From Melampsora larici-populina 98AG31 (Eukaryota > Basidiomycota > Pucciniomycetes > Pucciniales > Melampsoraceae), in contig NW_006768800.1 in the NCBI RefSeq assembly GCF_000204055.1, forward strand, positions 495,967 through 559,966: DNA of 64,000 nucleotides, written 5' to 3'. The position numbers and the translations under genes are program-made. Shown here in pieces: positions 48,379 through 61,027 of the stretch; position 1 is the first letter of the stretch; each line of letters begins with the position of its first letter. The notes beneath the pieces are model-generated. The model searched no databases, was not told the origin of the DNA, and saw only the letters and a program-made list of their open reading frames with translations.

Positions 48379-51235
48379 TCAGGTATCATTGAAGCTTGGT
48401 GAATCTTTCCACTCTTCCCAGGATTTCTTCTTTACAACCGAATCAGCCAATTTCACCTGATTCGATTCTTTCTCCCAAACATCGATTCTCCATATCTCGA
48501 CATTCCAATCCTTCATCTCTTCAAAAGCCAAATTTGATATCCAAAACGTAACTTCTTGATCTTCTACACTCCAATCAAATGTACTCATACAACGTACATT
48601 CTCCTGTAATACACGTGATTTCGGATCTGATTTCTTTATGTCTTCCATCAGTATCGGTCGTAAGTTTTTAGGTAATCTTTCAACTTTCTCTTCATTGTAG
48701 AATACTAGCATCGAATGTGGGACTCGTGCATCCCATACCTTGAAACCAGGAAACTTGAGGTGGTACTGTACGATCTCCTCTACCTGAGGAACGGTGGATG
48801 GCAGTACAAGTCCAACTGGTAATAATCGGCGCCATAGTCCGGTCAGGGTCGCGAACTCCAAGATCCACGATGTGGTAGAAAAAGATTGTGTTGGGTATAC
48901 TGCGTCAACATCTCTTGGAGTGCAGACCTATTGACTTATAGTACATCAGTGAACGATTCAAAGTGGGTTCAGATTATGTTTGATCATACTGACAATTTGT
49001 GACGGTGGGCGAGCATTGGTAGTGATCTTGCCCGACAAGATGGAGTCCATCAGATTCGAGATCCAGTGAGCTGGGTATCCCAATCCAGAAACATACATTA
49101 TCAAGCGAATAAAAGCGGTCATGTTGAGTGGAGCAAGTGGCACTCTGTCTGGAAACATGCGTGGGTAAGGAAGACAGATCTTGAGGAAATGGGCATAGAT
49201 CCAGCGTGAAAACTTTGACTGAGACATAAGTTGTTCAAAGTTCAAGAGCTGCTGAGGCTTTGGAATACGCTCCCACATCAAGTAAGACATTAGATCCTCT
49301 GCCGCAGGAGTTTCGCAAGACAGGGCTAGATGAAAGTGGGATCGGACCAATTTAGGATTGTACATGAGAAGATACTCGGAGAAATATGTAGAAACGTCAT
49401 CAAAAGGTAATGGATTTCGAAGGATGCGTGAGGTGAGTCCAGTTCCTGGGCCATGTTCGAGGATTGGGACGCCGTATAGGAAGGATGTTAAAGGACCACC
49501 GACATAGTCACTAGTGATGATTTCAGTTAGATGTCTTAATCTACTTTGTGGTCAAGGATAGAGTGACTTACGGAATATTGCTCATATGAATGATATGGTA
49601 TTTCTGCGGCCATTCCGGCGATGACGAGCAATCCTTTGATTCAATTTCTCTAGACCGATCAAGAGTTTGATGTTGCATTTTTTCAAGGAAATCAGCCATT
49701 TCTCCTAAGCAGACCTCTACGATCATACGATCCCGGAGGGAAGCAATGGCACTGGCAACCTTTTGGAAATAAGATTCTGAAACGCTCATGAGAGTCTTGT
49801 TAACTATTGAGGAAGATCCTTGAAAATCTGCAGAGCCCATCAAAAGGTTCTGCATAACTTCAAATGGTGTAAAACCCATCTCTGGACTCGGTAAAGTTCC
49901 AGGCCGAGAGTTTTCGTTCTCAAACACAATATCGGCTAGGGTAAGGTTAGGTTTCCATTTCCTATTGATGTGTGAAGATATACGCTCCATGGTTACACTA
50001 GCAACGTTTATCTGTTTGTAGTCTCGAAGGATTTGGGCTAGCGCTGGATCGTGTTCATTTAACATGTCTTCAGGAGGCAATAGAACTGTGAAATCGTCAT
50101 AGACACGCTTATCAAACTTGAGGTAAGAAAATATTGAGAATGAGTCTAGATCAAAGCCTCCAACCATGCTCGTCGTGTTCATTTTTGATTTCGAGTTACC
50201 TTGTACGATCTCGCGAAACCGTTGAGTTGAATATGGACCAAAGGGCCCTCGTTTCCAAGATTCAAGACTAGGTCGGACAGCGGCCTGAACCGCGACAGGA
50301 ATGTGAACCCAAGATATTGGTTGCCTGGAATCATCAAAGGCGTCAAGCAGTCGCTGAATGATGGCTTGAATGTTCTTCAAAGCATAAGCAGGCATCACTT
50401 GAGTGATATAAAAATATGATACAGTGGTGAGTAACTCGGTGAGATTGCAGGCTCGTTGTTTGCCTAACATATACTTCTTTTGATTAGAGATTCCCAAGTT
50501 GAGAGAAATATCATCCAAGAGTAAGAATAAAATCAAGTCGCGTGCTAAGATGGCCGGTTTGAAATCCAGGATAGTCAAATGAAGCCTTTGATCAGACTGG
50601 TGAGATGAGGGACCGTTGAGATGATAATCCATCATAGTTTGCAGCAAGTTACGAGCGTCGCCGATCCCACAGAACATAAACGATACGACTGGAGCCTTCT
50701 TCGTTGTGCGCCTAAGAGTTCGGCCGTACAGAGACTCTGGAGTATCATGTCCACTAGGGTAGTAGCTCCTGTCGTTAGTTAAGTTTGGTCTGTATCGCGG
50801 TAAACGGAAGATGGCATTCCAGAGTGATTCTTTGGCGATAGAATTGTCAGGATCGGACTGGTAACGCCTGGCCTTGCTAAGACGAATAATCAGTTTTTGT
50901 TTTCGAGGATCGGTATCTGCCTCTTTCTCAAGTAGAGCTAGAGCCTGATTAGAAAATTGGATGCTTTTCTCGTAATCTCCTAGCTCAAAGGTGGCAGCCG
51001 ATAGATTGGACAGGGGTGTGGGGTCCGAAGGGACGAGTGCAGCAGCTACTTTGTAGGCTACAATGGCTGTTGACAAGTTTGTATATCATCAGTATCTCTT
51101 TCATTATGAAAAACAAAAAGTGCACCGGAAGGGCGTAGAGATGTTGTGAATCATACCCTTATTGAATTGCAAAGCCTTGTAGAAAGCATTACCTCGTAGT
51201 CTAGCATCTTCTGCCCGTGCAGTGTTGGACGACAT
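48379..51235 (-). CDS. TPR and DUF4470 domain protein, four exons, 879 aa
   Basis: Exons (minus strand) 51235-51157, 51066-49572, 49510-48994 and 48927-48379; introns 90, 61 and 66 nt, phases close. The third intron uses a GTCAGT donor, as in the desaturase gene. The N-terminus is a tetratricopeptide region (ARLRGNAFYKALQFNKAIVAYKVAAALVP, LSNLSAATFELGDYEKSIQFSNQAL). From about residue 170 comes the DUF4470 signature (VVSFMFCGIGDARNLLQTM, LTILDFKPAILARDLILFLLL), found in fungal and animal proteins that often carry a MYND zinc finger; no MYND finger is seen here. The central and C-terminal parts follow the family (HIIHMSNIPDYVGGPL, FATLTGLWRRLLPVGLVLP). Function unknown; cytosolic, with no signal peptide or membrane span. 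Confidence 0.82.
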
Positions 51236-52183
51236 TTTCGACAAAACTTGAAGTGGGAATTCGGAACAGATGCGACCTCAGCAGCAGTCTTAAAAGGAGA
51301 TTCATGGGATCCAAGAGGCTCACCAAGTCAGAGAACGGTGAGCTTTCCCCGCATGCAAACCAGTGATACAGTCCCAAGTCTGTATATATTGATATCCCCC
51401 TTTCAGTGCCTTTCGCATATATGATATCACCCACTTCGGGAAAAAAATGTGCATTATGTAATGGTTTATTTAATTCCAAGAAGTTTGAAGCACCGTTCGG
51501 AAGTCGGGTTTAGATGAGATAGTTGATGAGCTTGACAGGTTTCGAATTTGGAAAGTTTAAAAGTGATTGGGGTTGAGGTGATGATGAGTTGAAGTTGGTC
51601 GTGATAAGAGAGTAAAAAGGGCTAAATACAATGAGGTTTGATTGAGATTCCATCAACTTGGTTGGAAAAGATGATGAAGAAAGGACCGGAAATCTTATTT
51701 TTTCTTCCTGTAGATATCCTTTGTTCTAGTTTTTTTTGATAACTTTTGGTTTGATTTGTGATTGTTTTTTTCTTGCTTTGTCTCTCGTGAGTGGATCTTA
51801 AATTCAGTTCGCCGCTCGCGTCCTGATGAGTCATGACTGACGTGGATATGAGAACAGCGCAAAATGTAAAGTCATATGATTCCCAAATCGGATCTCCATT
51901 GGCACTCAGTGATCAAGTCCGCGGCGTAGGTCCTCCATGGTCTCTGCGACTTCATTTCGCTGGAGGAGTTGAAGCCTTTCCCCATGCTGAGCCTTGAGGT
52001 GAAACAAAAATCATGATGTCGATGAGAAACAGTGTGATGATAGAAATGATAGACTTTGGATGAGTGCTGGCGCAGTCACGGAACGGGTCACGTGATACCC
52101 GAGAAAGTAACCCAAAACTCTCGGGCTCAGCATAATTTCAGTCCTCAACTTTTTTTCTCAAGACCTTGCGAGTGGTGTCCTAA
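51236..52183. other. Divergent promoter region
   Basis: About 950 bp between the DUF4470 and Sls1-like genes, which are transcribed away from each other. No gene. GC content is moderate. Confidence 0.5.
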
Positions 52184-55100
52184 ATGAAAAACATCCTCAC
52201 CAATCAAGTTAGAATTGCCGGTCGTCGATATCTGGTATCCATCTCGACTCCTCGCGAATCTAGTTCAAGCTCATGTACATTATGCTCTCATCTTGCACGA
52301 TCTCAATATCGGTCTTCCATTCCAACTCTTTCGGCCCGCCAGCAACAAACAAAGTCATACACTCATGACAATCACTCGAATGCTTTTTTGGAGTCACTGG
52401 AATCTGAAATCGAAACATGGGCTCAGGAAGCGCCGCTTGGAAAAACCAAGGATTCCGCTCTCATAAAGGACTTTTCGCAGTCTCAAAATGACGACGGATC
52501 ATCGTCCAGCGCTCGATCTGAAGTTGAAGGACGGCACTTGAAGCGAGAAACGGATAGTCAGAAAAATTGCGATGAGGACCTGGAACACGATCCGGCCAAT
52601 AATTCGGAAGGCAAATTGGATGTTATGGCGGAAGAAAAACGCCGACAATTCTACTCAAATCCTAATCAGATGCCCGATTTACCTGATATTGCTGCTTTGA
52701 AGCCACCAAGATTGAAACACTATATACCTGGAACTCCGCGAATGTGGTATATCGACCAATTTGAAGCGATCTCCAGACGACTCATGAGAGCATTCACAAG
52801 GCCTCAATTGGAGCATGTATGCAAAGTGCTTGGATTCGAGCAATCCGAAGAAGTCAGTCTCAATACCCTTGGCATGGAACGTTTAAAATCACTTAGAATC
52901 CAGCATCCTACCTTGTCTGTCAAAGACTTAAGATCACTGGTTCTAGCAGAAGCAAACCCAACATTCGAATCGAGTGTCAAGAAACGACATCCATCCAACG
53001 CATCTTATACAAAGACTGATCTGGTCAATTTCGTGCTGACTAGTCATTGGGGTTTGACCGATCCCAAATCAATACCTCTCCCCATCAACTTTCAAACACT
53101 CACCCATAGATTTCAGACTAACTCTGAAATATTCAAAATCCCCTATCACGAGCTATTCCTCCTCCGTCTTGAGCAAAGTGAGTCATTTGATCTTCAAAGA
53201 CAACCCACTATGTCACTGATGTATTGGTCATAGCACGCTCTCCTAGACGTAATCTGCTCAGTTATCTAGCTCGAAAATCCAATGTTGGTGTCGAGTTGGA
53301 ACAAGATCCCGCTGGATTGATGGTCAGAGGTGACATGAAAAGTCGAGATGATTTTTGGCGATTGTACAAGAAATTGCGCCAGCCTATCCATCAACAACGT
53401 ATACCTATACCAAAATCGATTAGTGAGGTTGTCGTAACTCCTGCTCTCCTGGCGAGCTTGAGCGAATTGTCAGGATGTTATCTAGAATTCACATCTGAAG
53501 CCGAGGTACGCACCCGTGTCTATATATGGGTAACAATCGATCATGGTGTGAGATGTGATGTATGTTGATATCGGCGCTATACATATGTGTTTTGCAGGGT
53601 AGTCTGCTTGCATATTCATATCACGATAAGCCTTTGACAGACACAGTCAACGATACCTTCTTACAACTCGCCATACTTGTAAGTTACTTTATGAATATCG
53701 TCATCTTCCACAAAGTCAAAATCCCCTTAACATGGATCTGTTTGAAGTCCGGTCAGCATGACCGGACCTCGGTTGCAATTTGCTCTTCTATCAGGAATAA
53801 TCCGAAGTCACCACCGCGAGATCTCTGGCTCTATCCTTTCTTACCGGTCTCCAAGCCGTCATGGTATAACATTGGCGTTGCTGATACATATCGTCGCTTG
53901 ACTTCTCCGAGGTCAAAGGGCCACTTTGATACCATGAATGAACCCGGCAAGTCTCAAAAAACCACACGTCTGACAATCCCACAGCTTCAGCATGTCAAAG
54001 CATTACATAGGTATGAGCCGCGTCTTTGTCAACATTCCAGTTGGTCTTGAAAATAACGTTGGACTTTTCTCTTCCTTTATAGACCAATGCCGGATCTACG
54101 AACGTGGTTAACAGATGTCCAGGCTGGTATAGATAAAGGTGCAATTGAGCTACGCGCCACGTAAGGAGATCAATTTGCTGTCAAGAAATATGCTTACTCC
54201 CCTAATAGATTTGGATCTATAAAGCTTCGGTCAATACCTATACCCACGACAGGGCCAAGGACCGCTCATCGATACCCGGTTTTCCGACAGCGAGGATCAA
54301 CTACATCTTTTGGGATCATGGTCATCAAAGATTATACCGCGTCCTTTTTTTCTGCCGAGGTAGGTTCAGACATTAGATCATACACCGCCAAAGAAACTTT
54401 CCTGACGTTTTTTGCGGTGGTCTTGGCAAAGTCTACATCCACTCTCGTGCGATCCATCATCTAATCTATCGTCGCGGTCTCAGGAACTCGCCAATCTGAT
54501 CACTTCGACCGATAAAGGGACTAAAATTGATACCGAGGAAGAATTATCTGTAGAAGTGTTCAGCGCCCCACCAACTGAGGCACGTTCAGATCCCAATAGT
54601 GAAGACTGGACAAGTAGCTTGCGAGTATCAATTTCTCAGGATGGTACAGTCAGTACAGAAGAACTGTACCAAAAGCATGCAGTGATTATGATGCCGGATC
54701 TGCAAGTGACATTTTTTTCTACCTTTCCCGCGAGTGCAAGGACCTAATGAAAGTTGCGGCCCTGTGTCTTTTTCAGTCCAATGGACCTCTTCTTCACTGT
54801 GACTTGTCGCAATGTTCCCAAGATGCTTGAAGGATCTCAAGGTTATGAAAAGGGACTTACACATTTCACTCACAATGGCAAACGACTGATCCTCACTGAT
54901 AGCTACACGTCACAAACTACAAAGATCCCGATTGATATTGAAGGTGGAAAAGGGTTTTCGTTTATAAAGGAGAGAAGAATGGATTCAAGATTTCCTGGAA
55001 AGACCCTTATTGAGCTCAGGAGTGAGGTGAGTGTGAGCCCAGATTGACCGTATCTCAAGAATTGCGTTGGGCAAAGCTGACGTGACTCTAACTGGATTCG

Positions 55101-55213
55101 AGATAAAGCTTTCGATGCAGCACGATACAACCAAATTGGACGGATTTATAACACTAGTAGACAGTCTTGCTACCCAACACTGTGGCATAAAGTTATCAAA
55201 TCGGGTTTCATAA
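52184..55213 (+). CDS. Mitochondrial Sls1-like protein, about nine exons, 822 aa
   Basis: Exons 52184-53177, 53234-53505, 53598-53678, 53757-54010, 54083-54160, 54209-54359, 54484-54701, 54777-55026 and 55043-55213. Yeast Sls1 is a mitochondrial inner-membrane protein that couples transcription to translation. Supporting features: an Arg/Ser-rich presequence-like N-terminus (MKNILTNQVRIAGRRYLVS), a polar region, then YIDQFEAISRRLMRAFTRPQLEHV and ASYTKTDLVNFVLTSHWGL, which fit the Sls1 N-terminal domain. Several small alpha/beta regions compatible with its KH-like repeats follow (VRGDMKSRDDFWRLYKKLRQ; MPDLRTWLTDVQAGI). The intron 54702-54776 has a GC-AG border (GCAAGT donor), the only option that keeps frame. 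Exons 8 and 9 are separated by only 16 nt that look like a tiny intron or a one-base frameshift. Family assignment is from pattern memory and is moderate. Confidence 0.62.
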
Positions 55214-56030
55214 AATGTGATGAAGCCTACACTTCCTCATGTAGTATTTAAACCATATCCGACCTCCCCCACCTCATGTCCGTTTACCATAACATCTGGT
55301 AAAATTGGGCTGCTAATCAGCGTGTCACAATATTTAAAACCCATTCAATAGTCCGGACTGTCCGGGCTATGGCAAATTGAGCTATCTGAACTGATGTCGA
55401 AAAATTTGATCACCTGCTACACTATTTATGAGGAGAGATCCGGCCAGTACCACCGAAGCGGATGCGATCATTCAGCACAGTTCGGGTCGCGCAGGTTCAT
55501 CTGAACACCCGTGAGCCAAGAAGTCGGTTCAGATCATATCTCTGGTAATCCCAGTAAATGTGTTTATGGGAGGAATTAACTGAGTCAAACGTGCTTTGTG
55601 CGACAGGTTGTCTTCCACATGTGAATGTCATGACTATTAATTTACATGGGTATCTGAGAGCATGTTCTCAAGAGCTAATGCCATTGTGCGCCTCCGTTGG
55701 CTGAACGTGTGTGTACACTTTTTGAGTAAAAAATGGCAGTGCGTGTGTCTTTGTCAATGCGTATTCCAAGTATAAACATGGACTTCGAGTCAAAAAGAAG
55801 TTTTGACTGACGAGGATATATACAGGTAGGAAATCCAAAAGTGCACTGATTTCTGATGACATTGGAGACAGCTCAGAGGTAACTTGGTATAAGAAGCTCA
55901 GTTGGATAGAACAAAGGCTGAACATTTGACCACTAGCAGAACGCTGGTCTAAGATGAGATTGAAAGCAAGCGAAAGTGTACGACTACCAGAGGTTCAATT
56001 GAAAGATCAAAGGCGTCAAGTTGACCACTT
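55214..56030. other. Convergent intergenic region
   Basis: About 800 bp between the 3' ends of the Sls1-like gene and the cysteine-rich secreted protein. Nothing recognised. Confidence 0.5.
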
Positions 56031-56927
56031 CTAGATGGGGTTGCATTTGGTACAATCTGAAAGGTGTAATCGCACAGTATCAACAACTCATGCTACGCTA
56101 CTTGATCGCGATAGATAATTGGGAGAAAGACTTACGCGAATGAACAGAGATTGTTTTGCATTGAGCGAAATATGAATCTGCGGGAGAGGCTAAACACGGT
56201 TCCGCTACAAACAAGTTGTTGTCATATGTGAGTCAACAATGTGATTATTGAAAGCCTTATGAGAAATTGACTTACTATATTTGCCGCCACACTTTTTGTT
56301 GTAATCGGTGTTGACATTGCAATCTGAGGAAATTTTTGTAGGAGATTAGATGATGGTGACCCCATATAGAGAAATGAAAATATGGGTTGCGGGTCTGACC
56401 GAGGAAAGGAAAGTGTTGATGACTCACTGATCTTGTCGTCGATACCGATCGGAAGGTTGTAACCTTTGTCACAAGTAAACACCTCTGTTGGCGTGTATGC
56501 ATGATTATTGATCTCACAATTGGTGGCTGATAGAAATACCAACAGGTGGGAAAAGGGACAAAGACTGTCAGTGCTAGGCTATCATGGATTGAAAAGGCGG
56601 GGGACTGGGGTGAAGGATTAAATAAATCACTCACCTGTAGCTTGGGAACACGAGCTCCAGTCGCACAGATATTCTTTCACCCCACCTTTCTGGGCGCTGT
56701 AGCAAGCTGGTATTTTGAGTGAGATTGAAGCAAGTACAATCCTTATGAGCCATCGGATGGGGTGACACGGACTTGGGTTTTGATGATACGGACAGAAGAA
56801 GATTACACTCACCAACCGTGTTGCCTGAGGATTCGCGTAAGCCTGGTGCCCCATTGCAGATGATCTGGCTCACGGTAGAAGACACGAGGGTCGCGACGCA
56901 AAAGATGAAAAGCCAGGATTGATTCAT
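56031..56927 (-). CDS. Small cysteine-rich secreted protein, six exons, 142 aa
   Basis: Exons (minus strand) 56927-56813, 56706-56635, 56526-56428, 56323-56276, 56204-56136 and 56056-56031. Every intron is GT-AG, mostly with a GTGAGT or GTAAGT donor, every junction lies in phase 1 and the total closes on a TAG, which together make the model strong although no single frame is longer than 40 useful codons. The product starts with a signal peptide (MNQSWLFIFCVATLVSSTVS). The mature part has 12 cysteines in about 122 residues, arranged as GAPGL..TVACYSAQKGG, LCDWSSCSQA, TNCEINNHAY, FTCDKGYNL, NCNVNTDYNKKCGG, EPCLASPADSYFAQC and HCTKCNPI. An even number suggests six disulfide bonds. No known domain recognised. 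Small cysteine-rich secreted proteins are classic effector or cell-surface candidates in plant-pathogenic fungi; the role is inferred. Confidence 0.85.
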
Positions 56928-58958
56928 GAAGATGGCGTTATAGGATGCGGAATGGATTTGATGGTTATCTTTCGAGCGCGATCAGAGGGCGACCTTATAC
57001 AAAAATTTTCACTCCAAAGACCCTGAAACGTTTGTGTGCGTACACTCATTGATGTGATTCGGTTTCGGTCAGGATAAGCTGGATTCTATGGGTGCCACAG
57101 GATGTAAGTAACAGTACTGACGAGAAGAGAAGCAAAACAGGGTCGATGTTTGAGCACCAGGGTCTTGATAATTCTATTTGCTGATTGCAATTCAGACTTG
57201 GAATTTAATTAATGGCTAAGCGTGACTCAAAGCAGTGGAACATCGCACCTTGAAACGTACTGCATACATGCGCAAGACGTCGGGTGATCGGACTATGTGG
57301 GGTACGGATATGACTTGCGCAAGCTACGTCCCGATTTGGAGAAGGAGAAAAAACAAATCATTACATATGGCGGAAGTTTTTTGAAACGAGGAAAAATACT
57401 TTGACAAACTCTTCTGATGCAGAGTAGAAGGGAAACAACGTGGACAACGCTTATTCGTGTCTGTTGCTTCCGTGTATAGTTTTCATCTGCAATACTCTAA
57501 GTGCCTATCCTCGATGTCTTGTTTAGTGCCACTGGGGGTCACAAGGGAGTATGGACTGGCAGGACCCTGCAATGCTCTAATATTGAGGTTCTTAATGAAA
57601 AATCGATAATTCTCCATCTAGGATTGTAAGATCGGTTTTGGAAGAGGTTCTGTTTCGATGGCTGAGCAGTTTTATCTGCTTCTTTCTAACCTCGCAATCG
57701 ATGCAATGTGGCACATAGATGAGGGTCTTTTCTATTTTCATTGGATGTGTTGATTGATTGTGGTGCTCTGGCTTTAAACCAAAATGAATTTCTCTCCAAG
57801 GTTATATGTTGCGCTCTAATGGATTACAGTCATCACTCCAATATTATGAACAGTCATGGATTTCTTGAGAGAAGAGTTTGATTTCCACTCACTGAGACTG
57901 ATAAATTGAAGTGAAATATGAATTCCACAAAGGCAATGAACAATACCTAAACCTTACTGTTCTTTGTGGTAGCTTGGCAAACTATCAGACGAATCAACAA
58001 GATACCATTGGTTTTGCTATCAAGCAGCTTCTGGGAAGTTGACAAGCCATTCATTGGTAGCGCTAACGTAAGCATGACTTGGTAGACTGAGAAGCTGGTG
58101 TCGCACTGCACGCTATGGCCCCTCCTTAACATAATTTGCAAGTTGTCTCGCAGGTTTCTTACATCACAAAGCACAGCCCTTCCGGCCGAGCACACGGAAG
58201 GGGAACATCTTAGCTGCGCTGTCTCATGCGGCGTGGAACACAGGCAGTTTCGCGGTTTCGTGGAAGGATGTTCTCCATTGATTCGCAGCTGGTGGACCGG
58301 TGGGTCCTTGACGAGTTTGAAGGCTCTCAGATCATCTGCATAGATCACAAAATCTGAACTGCGTCAGTTTCACAGGTGGAGGTGATTTGATAGCTCGGGC
58401 GGACTGTGTAGAAAAATGACAGAATCATCGTATGTCCTTCAAAATCACATTGTACAAGTTCTTGAACATGAGAATTGCACTTTGTCATCGACATTTGGAA
58501 ACTTGTCATCCAATCTTGTATACTGCTGTTCCGAATGAAAGGGCTCAATAGGTCAGGGTATGGGTCTCGTTCACATACCTCAATAGCGATACTCGAGGCA
58601 ATACTTCATATCAAGGCGCGGGGTTGTTATCCGCATTAGATAATCATCTTGATCTTCATGAATAAAACATCTTGAGCCTTTGCCTGTCACACGCTTTATA
58701 AGCGATATGTACTCAACGCAATACTTCAAATAAGGATACCGTTAGTCTCACATGAGATTCATAGGTAACCTAATCTTTATGAAGAAAATACTTTGAAGCC
58801 GTTGCCGGTCAAGCATTTGGAGGGGAAGTATCAATCTGATGTGAAGATTCATCTTCAGCTCATATAAGGATGCCATTAGCTGAAGGGAGAAACATTGTGA
58901 TCTCTTTTCTCCTGTCTGAGTATATCTTATAGCCCGCCTTCTTGAGCCACATAGAAAC
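56928..58958. other. Intergenic 2 kb with unresolved fragments and a diverged duplication
   Basis: 58098-58343 is locally GC-richer with open frames on both strands (plus 81 codons; minus 57947-58348, 133 codons), but neither shows a convincing start, splice pattern or family. 58584-58820 contains two diverged copies of a roughly 117-bp unit, given separately. The remainder holds the promoters of the two flanking secreted-protein genes. Confidence 0.4.
58584..58820 (+). repeat. Diverged tandem duplication, about 117-bp unit
   Basis: Copy one starts AGCGATACTCGAGGCAATAC and copy two AGCGATATGTACTCAACGCA. Both continue CAATACTTCA.AT.A, then ATCTT.ATGAA, then CTTTGCCTGTCA or CGTTGCCGGTCA. It lies 140 bp upstream of the start of the 627-aa secreted protein. 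Confidence 0.65.
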
Positions 58959-61027
58959 ATGAACATCTGGGTATTACTTCCTTTTGCCTGGACTGTGGTT
59001 TATACCATCGAGACCTCCGTACAAAAAGAAGAACATATACCCGGTCAACTGGTAAACTCTCACCATGTTGAGGTATATCCAAGCCGCCATCATGATGAAC
59101 TTTACGAAGTGACATCTCATGGAATATACCACAATCCATCAAGCAGAGGAGGAAGTTCAGTAACCCTCGCCTACGGATTTTGGATGGCTGATAGACTACC
59201 AAAGGAGAAAAGGATTCAGAACCCATGGGTAGATTTAATCAAGGGTAAAAAATCCATTGCGCCATCGCCTGGATCTTTAAACACATACCGTAAGATTTCT
59301 CAACAGATAAGCGAGCAGGGAGAAGATTCGAAGGTTTACCCTCTAGCTCTCTTGGTTTTACAGCTTGAGAGTCATTTCATAGAAAGGAAGACTGGACAGG
59401 ATTTTACTGTTTGTGACAAGCCTTCATTCAAGAAGTATTTGAAGAAATGTATTGCAACAGCACAAGAAGTCTTGCAAGATGTTTCTCTTGAACCCAGAGA
59501 GAGGCTTTGGACTCTTGGAATCCTTTCGTGGTTCAAGCCTCATATGAAAAAGACCTTTCGTTCAGAACTACGTGCATTTCATGCAGGAGAGAAGGTCACT
59601 CAAGGCGAAGCAGAGCTTTTTCTGCTATGTGGTGCGTTGAGGCTATTTTTTGATCTCCATTGGTATGTTTCTAAGATTGAGGGCTTATAAAAAACTACAG
59701 GTCATTTGAAGGCTCTGGAAACCGAGGTGAAAAGGATGTGGGTTCCAGGAATTGCCTCCAAAGATCGTGAGATACGTGATATGAGTAAGTCCTTTGAGCC
59801 TTTCGGTGAAGCTTTACGAAAGTTACTTAGAAGTTGGAACGTCAATAGCATTGAAGGAACCCCTTGAGAGGATCCGTACTCTGCGCGAGTTTGGAAACCA
59901 CATCATGGAGGAACATCCCAGATTTGAGCCCAGCGCATTATTGGTAAAGATTCACGATGATTTTTTGAGGCTTCCAGTCCCATTGAACTTTGTGGACTCG
60001 CAGAATTTGATCGAAGACATCAAGATACTCTTTGAGCCAATTGATACTACGGTAGAACAAAAACCGGTGGCAGCGTATTATAAACACTCTGTTGTGGAAC
60101 GGGAGCTGGCATACCACATGTTGACCCACCTGCGTATCTCACAATATCATGAGATAAGCATATGGAAACATCTTTCAAGGAGATTTTGGTCACGTGCTAA
60201 CGTACAATGTCAATTAAAATGCTTCGATTCCCGGCAAAAGAATCGACCTTTGATCGAGGAAAACGTGGAACGCATCAAACATATAAGCTCGCTGGGTCTC
60301 AATGATGTGAAAGTTAAACAGGCGATGGCAGAATATTTTGAAGCTTCACATGAGCTTGGTGCAAAGAGTTTGAAGATGTTATTAGCTTACTCGCATTTGG
60401 ATCCAGATGTAAAAGGGATGGTCGAGCGTTGGATACAGAGCCTTCGCACATGTCCTTTGTATCTGGCTCAGATATTAAAGGACATCTATCCTGACCTGGC
60501 ACCAAAATTGTACGATGATTATTATCCACACGAGATATTCACATTCAGTAAGTGGTCCGAAAGATCGGTTCTTCCGCGCTAAAGCAATATGCCAATGAAT
60601 TTCTGATCCACTTTCAGATACGCGCCTCCTTCCATCTGCCAGAAGAGTGATCCTTGAGAAGATGCTGGTTGAAGGAGCAATTGTACCTCAAAAAACATTT
60701 GACAAGTACAAGAAGGTAGAATGGGTATACCCACCTACTGTGCATAGCAATTTGAACAAGCTGTTAGACGAGCTGATGGAAATTTTCCAAAGTGAAAGCA
60801 TGGAACAAAACATTCATAACAAGGAATTGTTATTTGAATACATTGCACAAATTGTGGCTCATGGGCGTGGGGCTGAGCAACACCTGCTAGAGATCTTTCG
60901 ATTGAAGGACTTCAAGAACCCAGCATTCGAAATCCAATTTGTTAATGATGCAGTAAAAAATCCATCCCCTATCAGCGGTATTGCACCCGATGAATACCTG
61001 GGAGTTGCTGTAAAGGTTAAAAAGTGA
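58959..61027 (+). CDS. Large predicted secreted protein of unknown function, four exons, 627 aa
   Basis: Exons 58959-59631, 59701-59784, 59831-60547 and 60618-61027; introns 69, 46 and 70 nt. The first intron needs a GTGCGT donor to reach the in-frame exon 2 (HLKALETEVKRMWVPG); the more obvious GTATGT site 30 nt later gives a stop. The second intron (46 nt) is unusually short and the least certain. The N-terminus is a signal peptide (MNIWVLLPFAWTVVYTIETS). The mature protein is helical and rich in Leu, Lys and Glu with few cysteines, and without a recognised motif or membrane span. A His-rich patch (VNSHHVEVYPSRHHDELYEV) follows the signal. Lineage-specific secreted proteins of this size occur in rust fungi. 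It lies two kilobases from the cysteine-rich secreted protein, in divergent orientation. Confidence 0.75.

Noticed and set aside
48024..48400. Possible mitochondrial ribosomal protein gene on the plus strand
   Set aside because: Stops and frame changes, only a faint resemblance, and overlap with the 3' end of the DUF4470 gene; kept as a note only.
57947..58348. Minus-strand frame beginning MIYADDLRAF, suggesting a reverse-transcriptase YADD box
   Set aside because: No other reverse-transcriptase motifs nearby and the following sequence does not fit; the match is four residues only.
59660..59700. GTATGT donor for the first intron of the 627-aa secreted protein
   Set aside because: Would give a 39-nt intron and an early stop; the upstream GTGCGT site gives a 69-nt intron and keeps the frame.
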